Of a stretch of DNA of 64,000 nt, positions 44,492 through 54,467 are shown one piece after another (position 1 is the first letter of the stretch; each line of letters opens with the position of its first letter). Position numbers and translations under genes: made by a program. The notes beneath the pieces are model-generated. The model ran no database searches and was not told the DNA's origin. It saw only the letters and a program-made list of their open reading frames with translations. Location: positions 124,001 to 188,000 of the forward strand of contig NZ_JHXO01000011.1 in NCBI RefSeq assembly GCF_000621705.1, written 5' to 3'. The stretch is from Prolixibacter bellariivorans ATCC BAA-1284 (GTDB lineage Bacteria; Bacteroidota; Bacteroidia; Bacteroidales; Prolixibacteraceae).

Positions 44492-47400
44492 ATGAAGAAG
44501 AGTTTATTAACCCTTTTGGTGGTCCTTCTTGGCTTTACAGTAGTGATGGCTCAAAACATCACTGTTAAAGGGAAGGTAACTGGCGCGGATGATGGAAAAC
44601 CCATTCCGGGAGCCAGTATTTTAGTAAAAGGTACCACAACTGGTACCATTACCGATTTTGATGGTAACTATTCGTTAAAAGTTCCGGCCGATGGCACGCT
44701 GGTATTCTCTTTTTTGGGAATGAAGACCATTGAGCAGCCGGTTAACGGACTGAAAGAAATTAATGTAACCCTTTCAACTTCTACTAACGATCTGAGTGAA
44801 GTTCGTGTGGTAGGTTATGGTGTTCAGCGCAAGCAGGACATCACCGGTTCCATTGCCGGAGTACAGGGAGCCGATTTGATCAAGCAACCGGCCCTGACAG
44901 CTACACAGGCTATTCAGGGAAAAGTGGCCGGTGTGCAAATTGTTAACTCCGGGGCTCCGGGAGCTGATCCTCAGGTCCGAATTCGCGGTACGGGAACCAT
45001 TCTTGGTGGTGCATCTCCACTCTATGTTGTAGATGGTGTTATTACTGATGATATTCGTAATATCAACAATTCCGATATTGTCTCCGTCGACGTGCTGAAA
45101 GATGCTTCGGCAGCCGCTATCTATGGTGTTCGCGGCGCAAATGGTGTCATAATCATTACCACCCGTGCTGGTGAAAAAGGCAAAATGAAGATTTCGTACG
45201 ACGGTTATGTTAGTGCTAATGTAGCGGCTCATAAAGTGAAAATGGCAGACTCGAAACTGTATGCTGCCTATACGAATGAAGCCTTGGGTTATGATGGACA
45301 GGCACCGGCATTTGATTTGAATAACCTGCCTCCGCATAATACTGATTGGTTCGATGCGATTACCCGGACAGGAGTTAGTCAGAATCACAACCTCTCGGTG
45401 AGTGGTGGAACTGATAAGGCAACTTATTATTTCAGCATGGGGTATAAAAGCGATCAGGGAATCCTGGATGGAAATAATTACGATCGCCTGACACTTCGTT
45501 CAAACAATACATACAAAGTAGCCAAGTTCCTTGAGGTGGGTGACAACATTGGATTGTCTCGTTATAATTCGGACAACAAACCTTATTCTGCTTTTACAGC
45601 AGCTTATCGTCAGGCACCTACCGTTCCCGTGAAAGATGCAAACGGTAATTATGGTTTCACCGATATTAACAATGTGGGTAACCCACGTGCAACACTCGAT
45701 TATACCAACAATCAAAGCTGGGGAACCCGTATCCAGGGATCGGTTTACGCCAAAGTTGATTTGTTGAAGCACCTGCAGTTTAAATCCAACATGGGAGTCG
45801 ATTTTTCAGAAGGTCATGGCCGTATATACAATCCGGTTTACACTGTTTCTGCGACCCAGAAGAATGAAATTTCTCAGTTAACGCTGAATCAGAGCACTAA
45901 TGCGCACTGGATTTGGGACAACTATTTTACCTATAATAACCACTGGGGAAATCACCGGTTGAAGCTGATGGGCGGTACCACAGCCGAAAAATATCGGACG
46001 CAATTTATGAATGCTGCCCGTCAGAATGTACCGGCTCAGAAAAATTACTGGTACCTGGATTTGGGAGATGCAGCTTCGGCAACCAACGGCAGTAGCGGGA
46101 CAAAGAGTACCCGTAACTCCTACCTGGGACGTGTCAACTATAGCTTTGCCAACAAATACCTGTTTACCGGTACGCTCCGTTACGATGGTTCTTCTATGTT
46201 TCCATCTAATAACCGTTGGGCGACATTTCCATCTATCGGACTAGGTTGGGTGTTGACCCAGGAAAATTTCCTGAAAGATAATTCTTGGCTGAGCAATCTG
46301 AAATTGCGTGGCAGCTGGGGTAAGATAGGTAATGATGCAATTCCTTCGAATGCATTTATCTACACCATTAACTCTGGTCTGGCGTATGTTTTTGGTCCCG
46401 ATCAAGCATACACCAATGGCGGTACGATAACCGATATCAAGGATCCGAATCTGAAGTGGGAGGTGACGACTGAAAAGGACCTTGGATTGGAATACGGATT
46501 GTTCAATAACCGTCTTTCGGGAGAATTTGACTACTACAACAAACTGACTTCGGACGCGTTGATTTTTGCTCCGATTGCTGCGATATTTGGAGACCCGGAT
46601 GCAGCGTACCTGACCAATAAAGCGGATATCCGAAATATAGGCTTTGAATTTTCCGCCAACTGGCGGAATAAAGTCAACTCTGATTTCAGTTACAATATTG
46701 GTTTGAACATGACAACCAATAAAAACCGAATTGAAAGAGTGGGCGGAGGTCTGCCAATCACCGGTGGAAGTTTGAGTAATGGGCAGGTGACAACCCGGAC
46801 AGAGGAAGGCCAGCCGATTGGTTCTTTCTGGGTATACCAAACCGATGGTATTTTCCACAACCAGTCCGAGTTGGATGCTTATGTGAATAGCAATGGTCAA
46901 CCTTTGATGCCAAATGCTAAACCGGGCGATTTAAAACTTGTCGATCGGAATCATGATGGTGTTATTGATGACAATGACCGTTATTATGCGGGCTCGTACA
47001 ACCCGAAATTAATGATTGGGCTGAATCTGGGAATGAACTATAAGAACTGGGACTTCTCGGTAGATTCTTATGGTAACTTTGGTGGCAAAATTTACAATGG
47101 TAAGAAAGCTCAGCGCTGGGGTGGTGAAAACATCGAAGCGTCGCTGACTAATCGTTGGACTCCGAACAATCAGGACACCAATATTCCAAGAGCTTCCAAT
47201 GCCGTGCCCGTGGCTTCAGATTATTATATTGAGTCAGGCGATTTCTTCCGGTTCAATAACCTGACATTGGGCTATACTCTCCCAAAAACATTGACGGAGA
47301 AGATATCAATAAGTCGTTGTCGTTTCTATGTGACAGCTCAAAATGCGATTACACTGACCGGTTACAGCGGTTACAACCCGGAATTACCCGGGCAGATATC

Positions 47401-47527
47401 CCTGAACTCCGGAAACTCCGATACCCCGGTCAACACAACCAACTCTGGAACCCTTAATTCTGGAATTGATTTGAGCTCTTATCCTGAAACGGCTTCTTAC
47501 CTCTTGGGTCTCAACATAACTTTCTAA
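44492..47527 (+). CDS. SusC-family TonB-dependent outer-membrane receptor
   Basis: A 1011-residue glycan transporter. The signal peptide MKKSLLTLLVVLLGFTVVMAQ is followed by a carboxypeptidase-D-like regulatory domain (VKGKVTGADDGKPIPGAS), a TonB-box-like stretch (DLSEVRVVGYG), the plug (TQAIQGKVAGVQIVN, GSPLYVVDG-type turn and VLKDASAAAIYGVRGANGV) and a barrel ending ETASYLLGLNITF with terminal Phe. There is no STN domain, so control is left to the upstream regulator. It pairs with the SusD gene 12 bases downstream and should import oligosaccharides of the polymer cut by the neighbouring GH144 and GH3 proteins. Confidence 0.95.
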   Translation: MKKSLLTLLVVLLGFTVVMAQNITVKGKVTGADDGKPIPGASILVKGTTTGTITDFDGNYSLKVPADGTLVFSFLGMKTIEQPVNGLKEINVTLSTSTNDLSEVRVVGYGVQRKQDITGSIAGVQGADLIKQPALTATQAIQGKVAGVQIVNSGAPGADPQVRIRGTGTILGGASPLYVVDGVITDDIRNINNSDIVSVDVLKDASAAAIYGVRGANGVIIITTRAGEKGKMKISYDGYVSANVAAHKVKMADSKLYAAYTNEALGYDGQAPAFDLNNLPPHNTDWFDAITRTGVSQNHNLSVSGGTDKATYYFSMGYKSDQGILDGNNYDRLTLRSNNTYKVAKFLEVGDNIGLSRYNSDNKPYSAFTAAYRQAPTVPVKDANGNYGFTDINNVGNPRATLDYTNNQSWGTRIQGSVYAKVDLLKHLQFKSNMGVDFSEGHGRIYNPVYTVSATQKNEISQLTLNQSTNAHWIWDNYFTYNNHWGNHRLKLMGGTTAEKYRTQFMNAARQNVPAQKNYWYLDLGDAASATNGSSGTKSTRNSYLGRVNYSFANKYLFTGTLRYDGSSMFPSNNRWATFPSIGLGWVLTQENFLKDNSWLSNLKLRGSWGKIGNDAIPSNAFIYTINSGLAYVFGPDQAYTNGGTITDIKDPNLKWEVTTEKDLGLEYGLFNNRLSGEFDYYNKLTSDALIFAPIAAIFGDPDAAYLTNKADIRNIGFEFSANWRNKVNSDFSYNIGLNMTTNKNRIERVGGGLPITGGSLSNGQVTTRTEEGQPIGSFWVYQTDGIFHNQSELDAYVNSNGQPLMPNAKPGDLKLVDRNHDGVIDDNDRYYAGSYNPKLMIGLNLGMNYKNWDFSVDSYGNFGGKIYNGKKAQRWGGENIEASLTNRWTPNNQDTNIPRASNAVPVASDYYIESGDFFRFNNLTLGYTLPKTLTEKISISRCRFYVTAQNAITLTGYSGYNPELPGQISLNSGNSDTPVNTTNSGTLNSGIDLSSYPETASYLLGLNITF

Positions 47528-47539
47528 TTTGTATTGGAT

Positions 47540-49009
47540 ATGAAAACCAGAAAGATGAAACGATTATATATGGGCGCTGCAATGGTTGCAGCCCTGCTGA
47601 CCTTCTCGGGATGTTCGAGCAGTTACCTGGATGTTCCGCCAGAGGGAAGTATCACGCCAAAAGATTATTACTCCGATCATCCTACGGAAGTGGTTAATGC
47701 TGTTTATAATAAACTGCTTGACTGGAATGAAAGTTCTTTCTCCTGGCTGGGTGTTTCCAGCATTACGTCCGACGATGCTGATAAGGGAAGTGATCCGGGA
47801 GACACCGGAACCGACAAGAATTTGTTGGATAACTTCACTTTTGGAGCCGATGCCTTGTCATTAAACGATGTATGGCAAGGGAATTTCGAAGGAGTTGCTC
47901 GTGCAAACCAGGCACTAAAAGTGCTTGGAGAAGTAACAATTAACGATACGCTGAAGAATCGGCTGGAAGGAGAAACAAAATTTCTGCGTGCCTACTTCTA
48001 CTGGAACCTGGTGCGTACGTTCGGTGGAGTACCTCTAATTGACAAAGTTCCCGATCCGACCAATGCCGCTGATGTGGCCAATGGAAATACCCGGGCTACG
48101 AAAGCACAGATTTACGATCTGATAAAATCGGATCTGCAGTTTGCCATCGATCATCTTCCGAAGAAAAGCGAATATGCTGCGGCGGATTTAGGTCGTGCGA
48201 CCAAAGGAGCTGCAGAAACTTTTCTGGCCAAGGTCAATTTGTACCAGAAGAACTGGTCAGAAGTATTGACTTTGACCAACGAGGTGATTAACTCCGGTGA
48301 ATATTCGCTGGTGAGCGATTACTCAACCATTTGGCGCGAAATCGGAGAGAACAACTCTGAATCTATTTTCGAAATTCAGGCACGTGGTGAAACACCGAAC
48401 AAAGGTGTTCAGGGCTACGTCGATTGTCAGGGAGTCCGCGGTCAGTTCGGATGGGGCTTCAACGTACCCTCACAGGATTTAGCCAACACTTACGAACCGG
48501 GTGATGTCCGAAAAGATGCAACTATTATCTTTCCAGGAGAAACTATGTGGGATGGTACGGTGATTAATTCTAACACGCCCAACCCGATGTATAACCAGAA
48601 AGCTTATCTGAGTCGTACACAGGAAACATATGACGGAAACTCGTGGGAATCGAGCAAGAATGTCCGGATATTCCGTTATGCTGAGGTGTTGCTGATGAAA
48701 GCGGAAGCAGCAAATGAAGCTGGTGATCCGGCTACGGCGCTGGCAGCATTGAACCAGGTTCGCGAACGCGCCGGCTTACCGGATTATACCGATACCAATC
48801 AGGATAACCTGCGGATGAAAATTTATCACGAACGTCGTGTGGAACTGGCATTCGAAGGCGATCGGACATTCGACCTCATTCGCCAGGGACGGGCAGCAAC
48901 CGTGCTGGCCAAAGAAGGATTTGTGGCTGGTAAGAACGAGTTGTTCCCCATTCCGCAACGTCAGATTGAGTTGAGTGGCGGTTTGTTAACACAGAATCCA
49001 GGATACTAA
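47540..49009 (+). CDS. SusD/RagB-family surface glycan-binding lipoprotein
   Basis: A 489-residue lipoprotein lid for the SusC barrel. The N-terminus carries a signal ending LLTFSGCSSSYLDVPPEG, with the lipid-bound cysteine. TPR-like helices follow (FLRAYFYWNLVRTFGGVPLI). The RagB/SusD C-terminal domain has ALAALNQVRERAGLPDY and ERRVELAFEGDRTFDLIRQG, with LFPIPQRQIELSGGLLTQNPGY at the end. ATG 47540 is preferred to TTG 47534. The next gene lies beyond a strong hairpin at 49033-49071. Confidence 0.95.
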   Translation: MKTRKMKRLYMGAAMVAALLTFSGCSSSYLDVPPEGSITPKDYYSDHPTEVVNAVYNKLLDWNESSFSWLGVSSITSDDADKGSDPGDTGTDKNLLDNFTFGADALSLNDVWQGNFEGVARANQALKVLGEVTINDTLKNRLEGETKFLRAYFYWNLVRTFGGVPLIDKVPDPTNAADVANGNTRATKAQIYDLIKSDLQFAIDHLPKKSEYAAADLGRATKGAAETFLAKVNLYQKNWSEVLTLTNEVINSGEYSLVSDYSTIWREIGENNSESIFEIQARGETPNKGVQGYVDCQGVRGQFGWGFNVPSQDLANTYEPGDVRKDATIIFPGETMWDGTVINSNTPNPMYNQKAYLSRTQETYDGNSWESSKNVRIFRYAEVLLMKAEAANEAGDPATALAALNQVRERAGLPDYTDTNQDNLRMKIYHERRVELAFEGDRTFDLIRQGRAATVLAKEGFVAGKNELFPIPQRQIELSGGLLTQNPGY

Positions 49010-49032
49010 AATTATTCATAGATGTTAGGATG

Positions 49033-49071
49033 AACTTCCCGGTATGGTGTAAATTTACCTTCCGGGAAGTT
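49033..49071 (+). terminator. Post-susD hairpin, possible partial terminator
   Basis: AACTTCCCGG and CCGGGAAGTT are perfect 10-base arms around a 19-base A/T-rich loop, followed by TTTCTTCC. The weak T tail suggests partial termination or mRNA stabilisation between the susCD pair and the enzymes. Confidence 0.55.
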
Positions 49072-49102
49072 TCTTCCTGTTTGTAAGGCTCACATTATCC
49101 GA

Positions 49103-50440
49103 ATGTACAAATACCCGCTCTTCATATCAATCGTGTTGGCTTTGGCCATGGTTTCCTGTTCGAATAAGAAATCTGTTTCAGGTGGGGGGACCATATCTGA
49201 ACCGCCGGTTCGTCTCACCGACACGGAGTTAATGGATACTGTTCAGCAAGCAACTTTCCGGTATTTCTGGAATTTTGCTCATCCGGTTTCCGGCCTTACC
49301 CGGGAACGGAGCAACGGGAACAATGATATCGTCACTACGGGCGGTTCTGGTTTTGGTGTGATGGCCATTATTGTTGGCGTGAAACGAGGCTATATTACCC
49401 GTCAGGAAGCGGTGACAAGATTATTGAAAATGGTCACTTTCCTGCGCGATAAAACCACTCGTTACCATGGGGCCTGGTCACACTGGCTCAACGGTTCGAC
49501 CGGGGAAACGATACCTTTCTCGCAAAAAGACGATGGTGGCGACCTGGTGGAAACAGCGTATATGATTCAGGGACTGCTGACGGCAAGACAATTTTTTGAT
49601 GGTTCGTCGGCTGATGAGACGCAGTTGCGGGATATTATTACCGGGCTGTGGCACGACGTTGACTGGAAGTGGTACACCAACGGGCAGAACTATCTGTACT
49701 GGCATTGGTCGCCAGACTACGGCTGGGCGATGAACATGCCCATACGGGGCTTCAATGAGACGATGATTACCTATTTGCTGGCCGTTGCGTCACCCACGCA
49801 TCCAATTGCTCCGTCACTTTATGATACCGGCTGGGCCGGAAATAATTATGACGCGACACTCATTGTCGATAAATACGGATACTACGGCGGTCCGCTATTT
49901 TTTACACACTATTCTTATTTGGGAATGGATCCGCATTTTTCGGATAAATACATTCGGGCATCCAAGTTCGCTTCCTATTTCGATCGGAATAAGGAACAGA
50001 CGCTGCTGAACCGACAATGGTGCATCGACCGTGCATCGGTTTATTCATACTACAACAAGAATTGCTGGGGACTGACAGCCTCGGATGATCCGGTAAACGG
50101 TTACATGGCACACGAGCCAACCACAGCCAACGATAACGGAACGATTACTCCTACAGCCGCTATCTCTTCAATTGTTTACACGCCTTCCGAATCATTGGCA
50201 GCCATGCATTATCTCTACGATAATTACGGTTCAAAGGGACTCTGGGGAAAGTATGGTTTCAAAGATGCCTTTAACATTCACGAAAACTGGTATGCTCCTT
50301 CTTATCTGGCGATAGATCAGGGGCCTATTATTGCGATGATTGAAAACCATCGCAGCGGAATTTTGTGGAATAATTTCATGCAGGATCCGGACATTCAGAC
50401 GATGTTTAGTAAGCTGGGATTTGAGAAAACAAACAATTAG
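49103..50440 (+). CDS. GH144-type (glycoamylase-like) lipoprotein, probable endo-beta-1,2-glucanase
   Basis: A 445-residue lipoprotein (lipobox LALAMVSCSNKKS) of the glycoamylase-like PF10091 domain, the fold of GH144. Motifs are ATFRYFWNFAHPVSGLTRER, TTGGSGFGVMAIIVGVKRG, DDGGDLVETAYMIQGLL, YWHWSPDYGWAMNMPI and GFNETMITYLLAVASPTHPI. The family founder, from Chitinophaga pinensis, cuts beta-1,2-glucan internally, so this is the probable depolymerase of the locus, acting at the outer membrane. It is 94 bases after susD and 14 bases before the next frame. It is paralogous to the following gene. Confidence 0.87.
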   Translation: MYKYPLFISIVLALAMVSCSNKKSVSGGGTISEPPVRLTDTELMDTVQQATFRYFWNFAHPVSGLTRERSNGNNDIVTTGGSGFGVMAIIVGVKRGYITRQEAVTRLLKMVTFLRDKTTRYHGAWSHWLNGSTGETIPFSQKDDGGDLVETAYMIQGLLTARQFFDGSSADETQLRDIITGLWHDVDWKWYTNGQNYLYWHWSPDYGWAMNMPIRGFNETMITYLLAVASPTHPIAPSLYDTGWAGNNYDATLIVDKYGYYGGPLFFTHYSYLGMDPHFSDKYIRASKFASYFDRNKEQTLLNRQWCIDRASVYSYYNKNCWGLTASDDPVNGYMAHEPTTANDNGTITPTAAISSIVYTPSESLAAMHYLYDNYGSKGLWGKYGFKDAFNIHENWYAPSYLAIDQGPIIAMIENHRSGILWNNFMQDPDIQTMFSKLGFEKTNN

Positions 50441-50523
50441 AACAACCAACAAAAGTGTTAGCCGGAGTCCGGCTTCTTTATCATGGAAATGATCGCCTTT
50501 TGGGCAGAAAAAGTGTTCATCTA

Positions 50524-52149
50524 ATGAAAAAATTCTTCAGTATCATTCTCATTCTCCTGCTGGTGAAAAGCGTTTCGGCACAGGATCATCTTAACCAATA
50601 TCTCACCAAACCTGACCATTTTATAGCCAAAGGATATGACAGTCACGTCGAGTTACGCTGGCCCGATTTGAAAAATGCTGTATCCTATCGTTTGTATGCT
50701 GCAACCGACAGCGTTTACCAGTTGCGAACTGAAACGAAGAATAACTACTACCTCGATTTTGTAACGGATTTGGGGCGCAACATCTCGCTAAAATATAAAC
50801 TGGTTCCGGTTAACCGGAAAGGAAAAGAACTGACTTCCGAAACGGTTGAGGCGAATGCATCAATTCATGATTTTACTGATGAGGAACTCATGAACATGGT
50901 GCAAAAATATACCTTCCGCTATTTCTGGAACTTTGGCCGGGCCGATTTGGGAATGGCCCGTGAACGCGATAACCATCCGGATGGCGATATCGTTACCATC
51001 GGTGGCTCCGGGTTTGGTGTAATGGCCTTGATGGTTGGCGTGAAACGTGGGTGGATTACCCGCGAACAGGCAGTTGACCGGTTATTGAATCTGACCAAAT
51101 TTCTCAAAACCACTGACCGTTTTCACGGAATGTGGGCGCACTGGTACAATGCCGATACAAAAAAAGCTTATCACTTTAGTAAATACGATGACGGTGGCGA
51201 CATTGTCGAATCTTCCTTCATGATGGAAGGCTTGCTGGCAGCCCGTCAGTTTTTCAATCATTCGACTCCCAAAGAGAAATTTCTGCAACAACAAATTACC
51301 GATCTGTGGAGAACGATGGATTGGAACTTTTATACCCGTGGACAGGATGTTCTGTACTGGCACTGGTCTCCCGATTATGGCTGGAAAATGAATCATCCCA
51401 TTCATGGTTACAACGAATGCCTGATTACCTATATCCTGGCGGCTTCCTCACCCGACCATGCCATTGCGCCGGAAGTTTATCATAAAGGCTGGGCCGGGAA
51501 CAATTGGGATACTTTTGCCAATAATTCCACTTATTACGGCATGATGCTTCCATTGGGAAACCGGAAATGGATGGGCGGCCCGCTATTCTTTGCTCACTAT
51601 TCGTACATGGGATTGAATCCGAAAGGCTTGCGTGACCGGTATGCCAATTACTGGCAGCAAAACCGGCGACAGACATTGATTAATCGCGCCTATTGCATCG
51701 ATAACCCATATGGATGGAAAGGCTATGGTGCCGATTTCTGGGGGCTAACTGCTGGCGACAAAGTTCCCGATGGATATACGGCGCATGCTCCCGGTTTCCA
51801 ACGCGATTTGGGAACGATTACACCCACCGCAGCCCTATCTTCAATGCCATATACCCCGGAAGAATCGATGAAAGTACTGAAGAATCTCTACCGTAATTAC
51901 GGAAAGTATCTGTTCGGCCCGTTCGGTTTCTACGATGGTATTAATCTGTCGGTAGGAAACAAACCTGAAAATCACGTACGCAAAACCTACCTGGCCATCG
52001 ATCAGGGACCGATTGTGGTGATGATCGAAAATTACCGTTCAGGCCTGGTGTGGAATTCATTCATGAAAAATGAAGATGTGCTGAGGGGATTGAAACGGTT
52101 GGATTTTACCATTGATAATAAACCTATTCAGGTAAATGAAACGAAATAA
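50524..52149 (+). CDS. Second GH144-type protein with an N-terminal extra domain
   Basis: A 541-residue secreted protein. ATG 50524 gives MKKFFSIILILLLVKSVSAQ, a signal peptide without a lipid cysteine; the upstream part of the open frame is rejected. A fibronectin-III-like domain (about 22-125, DSHVELRWPDLKNAVSYRLYA) precedes the glycoamylase-like catalytic domain (about 130-530), which carries the same motifs as the first enzyme (GGSGFGVMALMVGVKRGWI, DDGGDIVESSFMMEGLL, YWHWSPDYGWKMNHPIHGYN). It probably acts in the periplasm on fragments imported by SusC. Its stop region overlaps the open frame of the GH3 gene. Confidence 0.87.
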   Translation: MKKFFSIILILLLVKSVSAQDHLNQYLTKPDHFIAKGYDSHVELRWPDLKNAVSYRLYAATDSVYQLRTETKNNYYLDFVTDLGRNISLKYKLVPVNRKGKELTSETVEANASIHDFTDEELMNMVQKYTFRYFWNFGRADLGMARERDNHPDGDIVTIGGSGFGVMALMVGVKRGWITREQAVDRLLNLTKFLKTTDRFHGMWAHWYNADTKKAYHFSKYDDGGDIVESSFMMEGLLAARQFFNHSTPKEKFLQQQITDLWRTMDWNFYTRGQDVLYWHWSPDYGWKMNHPIHGYNECLITYILAASSPDHAIAPEVYHKGWAGNNWDTFANNSTYYGMMLPLGNRKWMGGPLFFAHYSYMGLNPKGLRDRYANYWQQNRRQTLINRAYCIDNPYGWKGYGADFWGLTAGDKVPDGYTAHAPGFQRDLGTITPTAALSSMPYTPEESMKVLKNLYRNYGKYLFGPFGFYDGINLSVGNKPENHVRKTYLAIDQGPIVVMIENYRSGLVWNSFMKNEDVLRGLKRLDFTIDNKPIQVNETK

Positions 52150-52165
52150 GGAGGGGAAGAAAAGA

Positions 52166-54421
52166 ATGACCGGTATGCGCCTGATTACTGTTTTTGCGGT
52201 AATCATGACGGCGATAGCCGGTTGCCAGCCTTCCGGGAAGCAGGAACCGAAGACTGCGCATCAGGGAAGCAGGTACTTCACCGATCCGACGATTGCGCAC
52301 AAAGTGGATTCCGTGTTGTCATTGATGACGCCGGAAGAAAAGGCTGGTCAGCTTTGTATTATGGGAGCCGATTATCCTAACCTGAAGCAATTGGTTAAAG
52401 AAGGCAAGTTGGGGGGGACCAATGGAGTTCTTCCCGGTAGGAATGTGGGCCGCTACACGCGCCAAATGCAAAAGCTGGCCAAGCAGTCGCGATTGAAAAT
52501 TCCGTTGTTGTTCATGGGTGATGTCATCCACGGTTTTCAGACCGGTTTCCCGGTTCCGTTAGCGCTGGCGGCTTCGTGGAACCCGGATTTAACCAGGAAG
52601 ACTGACAGCATTTCAGCCGTTGAGGCAACAGCATCCGGTGTAAGCTGGACGTTCAACCCGATGATCGATATTGCCCGCGATCCCCGCTGGGGACGAATTG
52701 TGGAAGGTGCCGGCGAAGATCCTTACTTGGGTTCCTTGATGGCTGCGGCTGCTGTGAAAGGATACCAGGGCGAAAGCCTTGCATCACCTCATACCATGAT
52801 GGCTACTGCGAAGCATTTCGTGGGCTACGGTGCCGTACAAGCAGGCCGCGACTACAATACGGTGAATATGCCGGAACGGGAGCTCCGTGAAGTTTACCTG
52901 CCTCCGTTCGAGGCGGCCGTAAAGGCTGGAATCGGAGCTGTGATGCCGGCCTTTGTGGCCTTCAATGGTGTTCCGGTAACGGCCAATCACTTTTTGCTGC
53001 AGGATATTCTCCGTAAAGAACTAGGCTTTAATGGAATTGTGGTTTCGGATTACGATGCGGTGACAGAACTTCAGGAGCATGGTGTAGCGTCTTCTGCGGC
53101 AGAAGCAGATGAACTGGCGATGAAAGCGGGTGTAGATATGGATTTACACAGCGGTTCGTACTTGCAGAATTTGCCAAAGCTGGTAAAAGAAGGGAAAATA
53201 CCGGAATCGTTGGTGGACGATGCTGTGCGGAAAGTGCTAACCATGAAGTTCGAACTGGGATTGTTTGATAATCCGTTCCGCTACAGCGACTCCACGTTGG
53301 TCGTCAATCATGTACTGCCGGCAAGGCACCGGGAAGCAGCCCGAAAAGTAGCCCGAGAAACATTCGTATTGCTGAAAAACGAGAAAAATATTTTACCGCT
53401 GAGCAAAAAACTTCACTCCATCGCGGTGATTGGTCCGGCTGCTGACAACCCGTTGAATTTGCTGGGACCGGTTCATGCACTTGCCCGGCCGGAAGATGTG
53501 GTGACCGTGCTGCAGGGAATTAAAAAGGCCGTTTCACCATGGACGAAAGTGACTTATGCGAAAGGAACTGATTACAATACGAGCTCCGAAAGCGGTTTCC
53601 CGGCAGCTGTTCGAGTAGCCCGAAACGCTGATGTTGTCGTGATGGTGCTCGGAGAAAACAACGGCATGTGTGGAGAAGCCGATAGCCGCGCTTCGTTGCA
53701 GCTTCCCGAAAATCAGCTCGACCTGGTGAAAGCGGTTGTAAAAACCGGTAAACCGGTGGTAGCCGTTTTAGTCAATGGCAGACCCTTGGCCGTAAACTGG
53801 CTGAACAAGCATGTACCGGGGATTCTGGAAACCTGGTTTCCGGGTACGGAAGGAGGAAATGCGATTGCGGATGTACTGTTTGGCGACTACAATCCGTCAG
53901 GTAAATTGCCGGTTACTTTCCCGAGGAGTGTCGGGCAGGTGCCTATCTTTTACAGCCATCTGAATACCGGACGGCCGTTTAACCCAAATGATAAGTACAC
54001 GACCCGGTACGTGGATATGCCCAATACACCGCTTTATCCGTTTGGTTACGGGTTGAGTTATACAACTTTTTCTATTTCGCCGGTGAAACTGAATACACAG
54101 AACCTAAATTGGAACGATACGCTCAAAGTATCGGTTTCTGTTATTAATACCGGGGAACGGACCGGAACGGAAGTGGTACAACTATATACACATCAGCAGG
54201 TGGCCGATGTAAGTCTTCCGGTAAAGCAATTGCGGGCGTTTAGACGTGTCCGGCTGGTTCCCGGGGAGGTGACGGAAATTACTTTTCGGCTAACGCGAAA
54301 GGATTTGGCAATTCTGGATAAAGATATGAAGTGGAAAACCGAGCCTGGTACTTTCGATGTGATGGTGGGAAGTAGTTCTGAAGTCACTAAATCGGCTGGA
54401 TTTATTTTGGAGAAACCTTGA
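52166..54421 (+). CDS. GH3 beta-glucosidase lipoprotein (first)
   Basis: A 751-residue GH3 enzyme. ATG 52166 is preceded by AAGGAGG 11 bases upstream, a rare strong Shine-Dalgarno site here, and gives MTGMRLITVFAVIMTAIAGC, a lipoprotein signal; an ATG at 52136 is rejected. GFNGIVVSDYDAVTEL contains the nucleophile Asp (about 295). Further blocks are RDPRWGRIVEGAGEDPYLG, AKHFVGYGAVQAGRDYNTV and GENNGMCGEADSRA, with a C-terminal fibronectin-III-like domain. The GH3 enzyme BT_3567 of Bacteroides thetaiotaomicron acts on beta-1,2-glucooligosaccharides, so removal of terminal glucose is expected. The usual SFN-xLNGVP motif reads AFVAFNGVP. Confidence 0.9.
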   Translation: MTGMRLITVFAVIMTAIAGCQPSGKQEPKTAHQGSRYFTDPTIAHKVDSVLSLMTPEEKAGQLCIMGADYPNLKQLVKEGKLGGTNGVLPGRNVGRYTRQMQKLAKQSRLKIPLLFMGDVIHGFQTGFPVPLALAASWNPDLTRKTDSISAVEATASGVSWTFNPMIDIARDPRWGRIVEGAGEDPYLGSLMAAAAVKGYQGESLASPHTMMATAKHFVGYGAVQAGRDYNTVNMPERELREVYLPPFEAAVKAGIGAVMPAFVAFNGVPVTANHFLLQDILRKELGFNGIVVSDYDAVTELQEHGVASSAAEADELAMKAGVDMDLHSGSYLQNLPKLVKEGKIPESLVDDAVRKVLTMKFELGLFDNPFRYSDSTLVVNHVLPARHREAARKVARETFVLLKNEKNILPLSKKLHSIAVIGPAADNPLNLLGPVHALARPEDVVTVLQGIKKAVSPWTKVTYAKGTDYNTSSESGFPAAVRVARNADVVVMVLGENNGMCGEADSRASLQLPENQLDLVKAVVKTGKPVVAVLVNGRPLAVNWLNKHVPGILETWFPGTEGGNAIADVLFGDYNPSGKLPVTFPRSVGQVPIFYSHLNTGRPFNPNDKYTTRYVDMPNTPLYPFGYGLSYTTFSISPVKLNTQNLNWNDTLKVSVSVINTGERTGTEVVQLYTHQQVADVSLPVKQLRAFRRVRLVPGEVTEITFRLTRKDLAILDKDMKWKTEPGTFDVMVGSSSEVTKSAGFILEKP

Positions 54422-54467
54422 TTTTCCTGAGACAACAATATATTGTGAATTTCAAATTTGACTAGAA

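Noticed and set aside
46241-46900. 219-codon minus-strand frame
   Set aside because: Antisense shadow inside the SusC gene; its composition follows the codon pattern of the sense frame.
50455-50523. Upstream extension of the second GH144 gene
   Set aside because: The signal peptide starts at ATG 50524; the preceding part has no homologous features.
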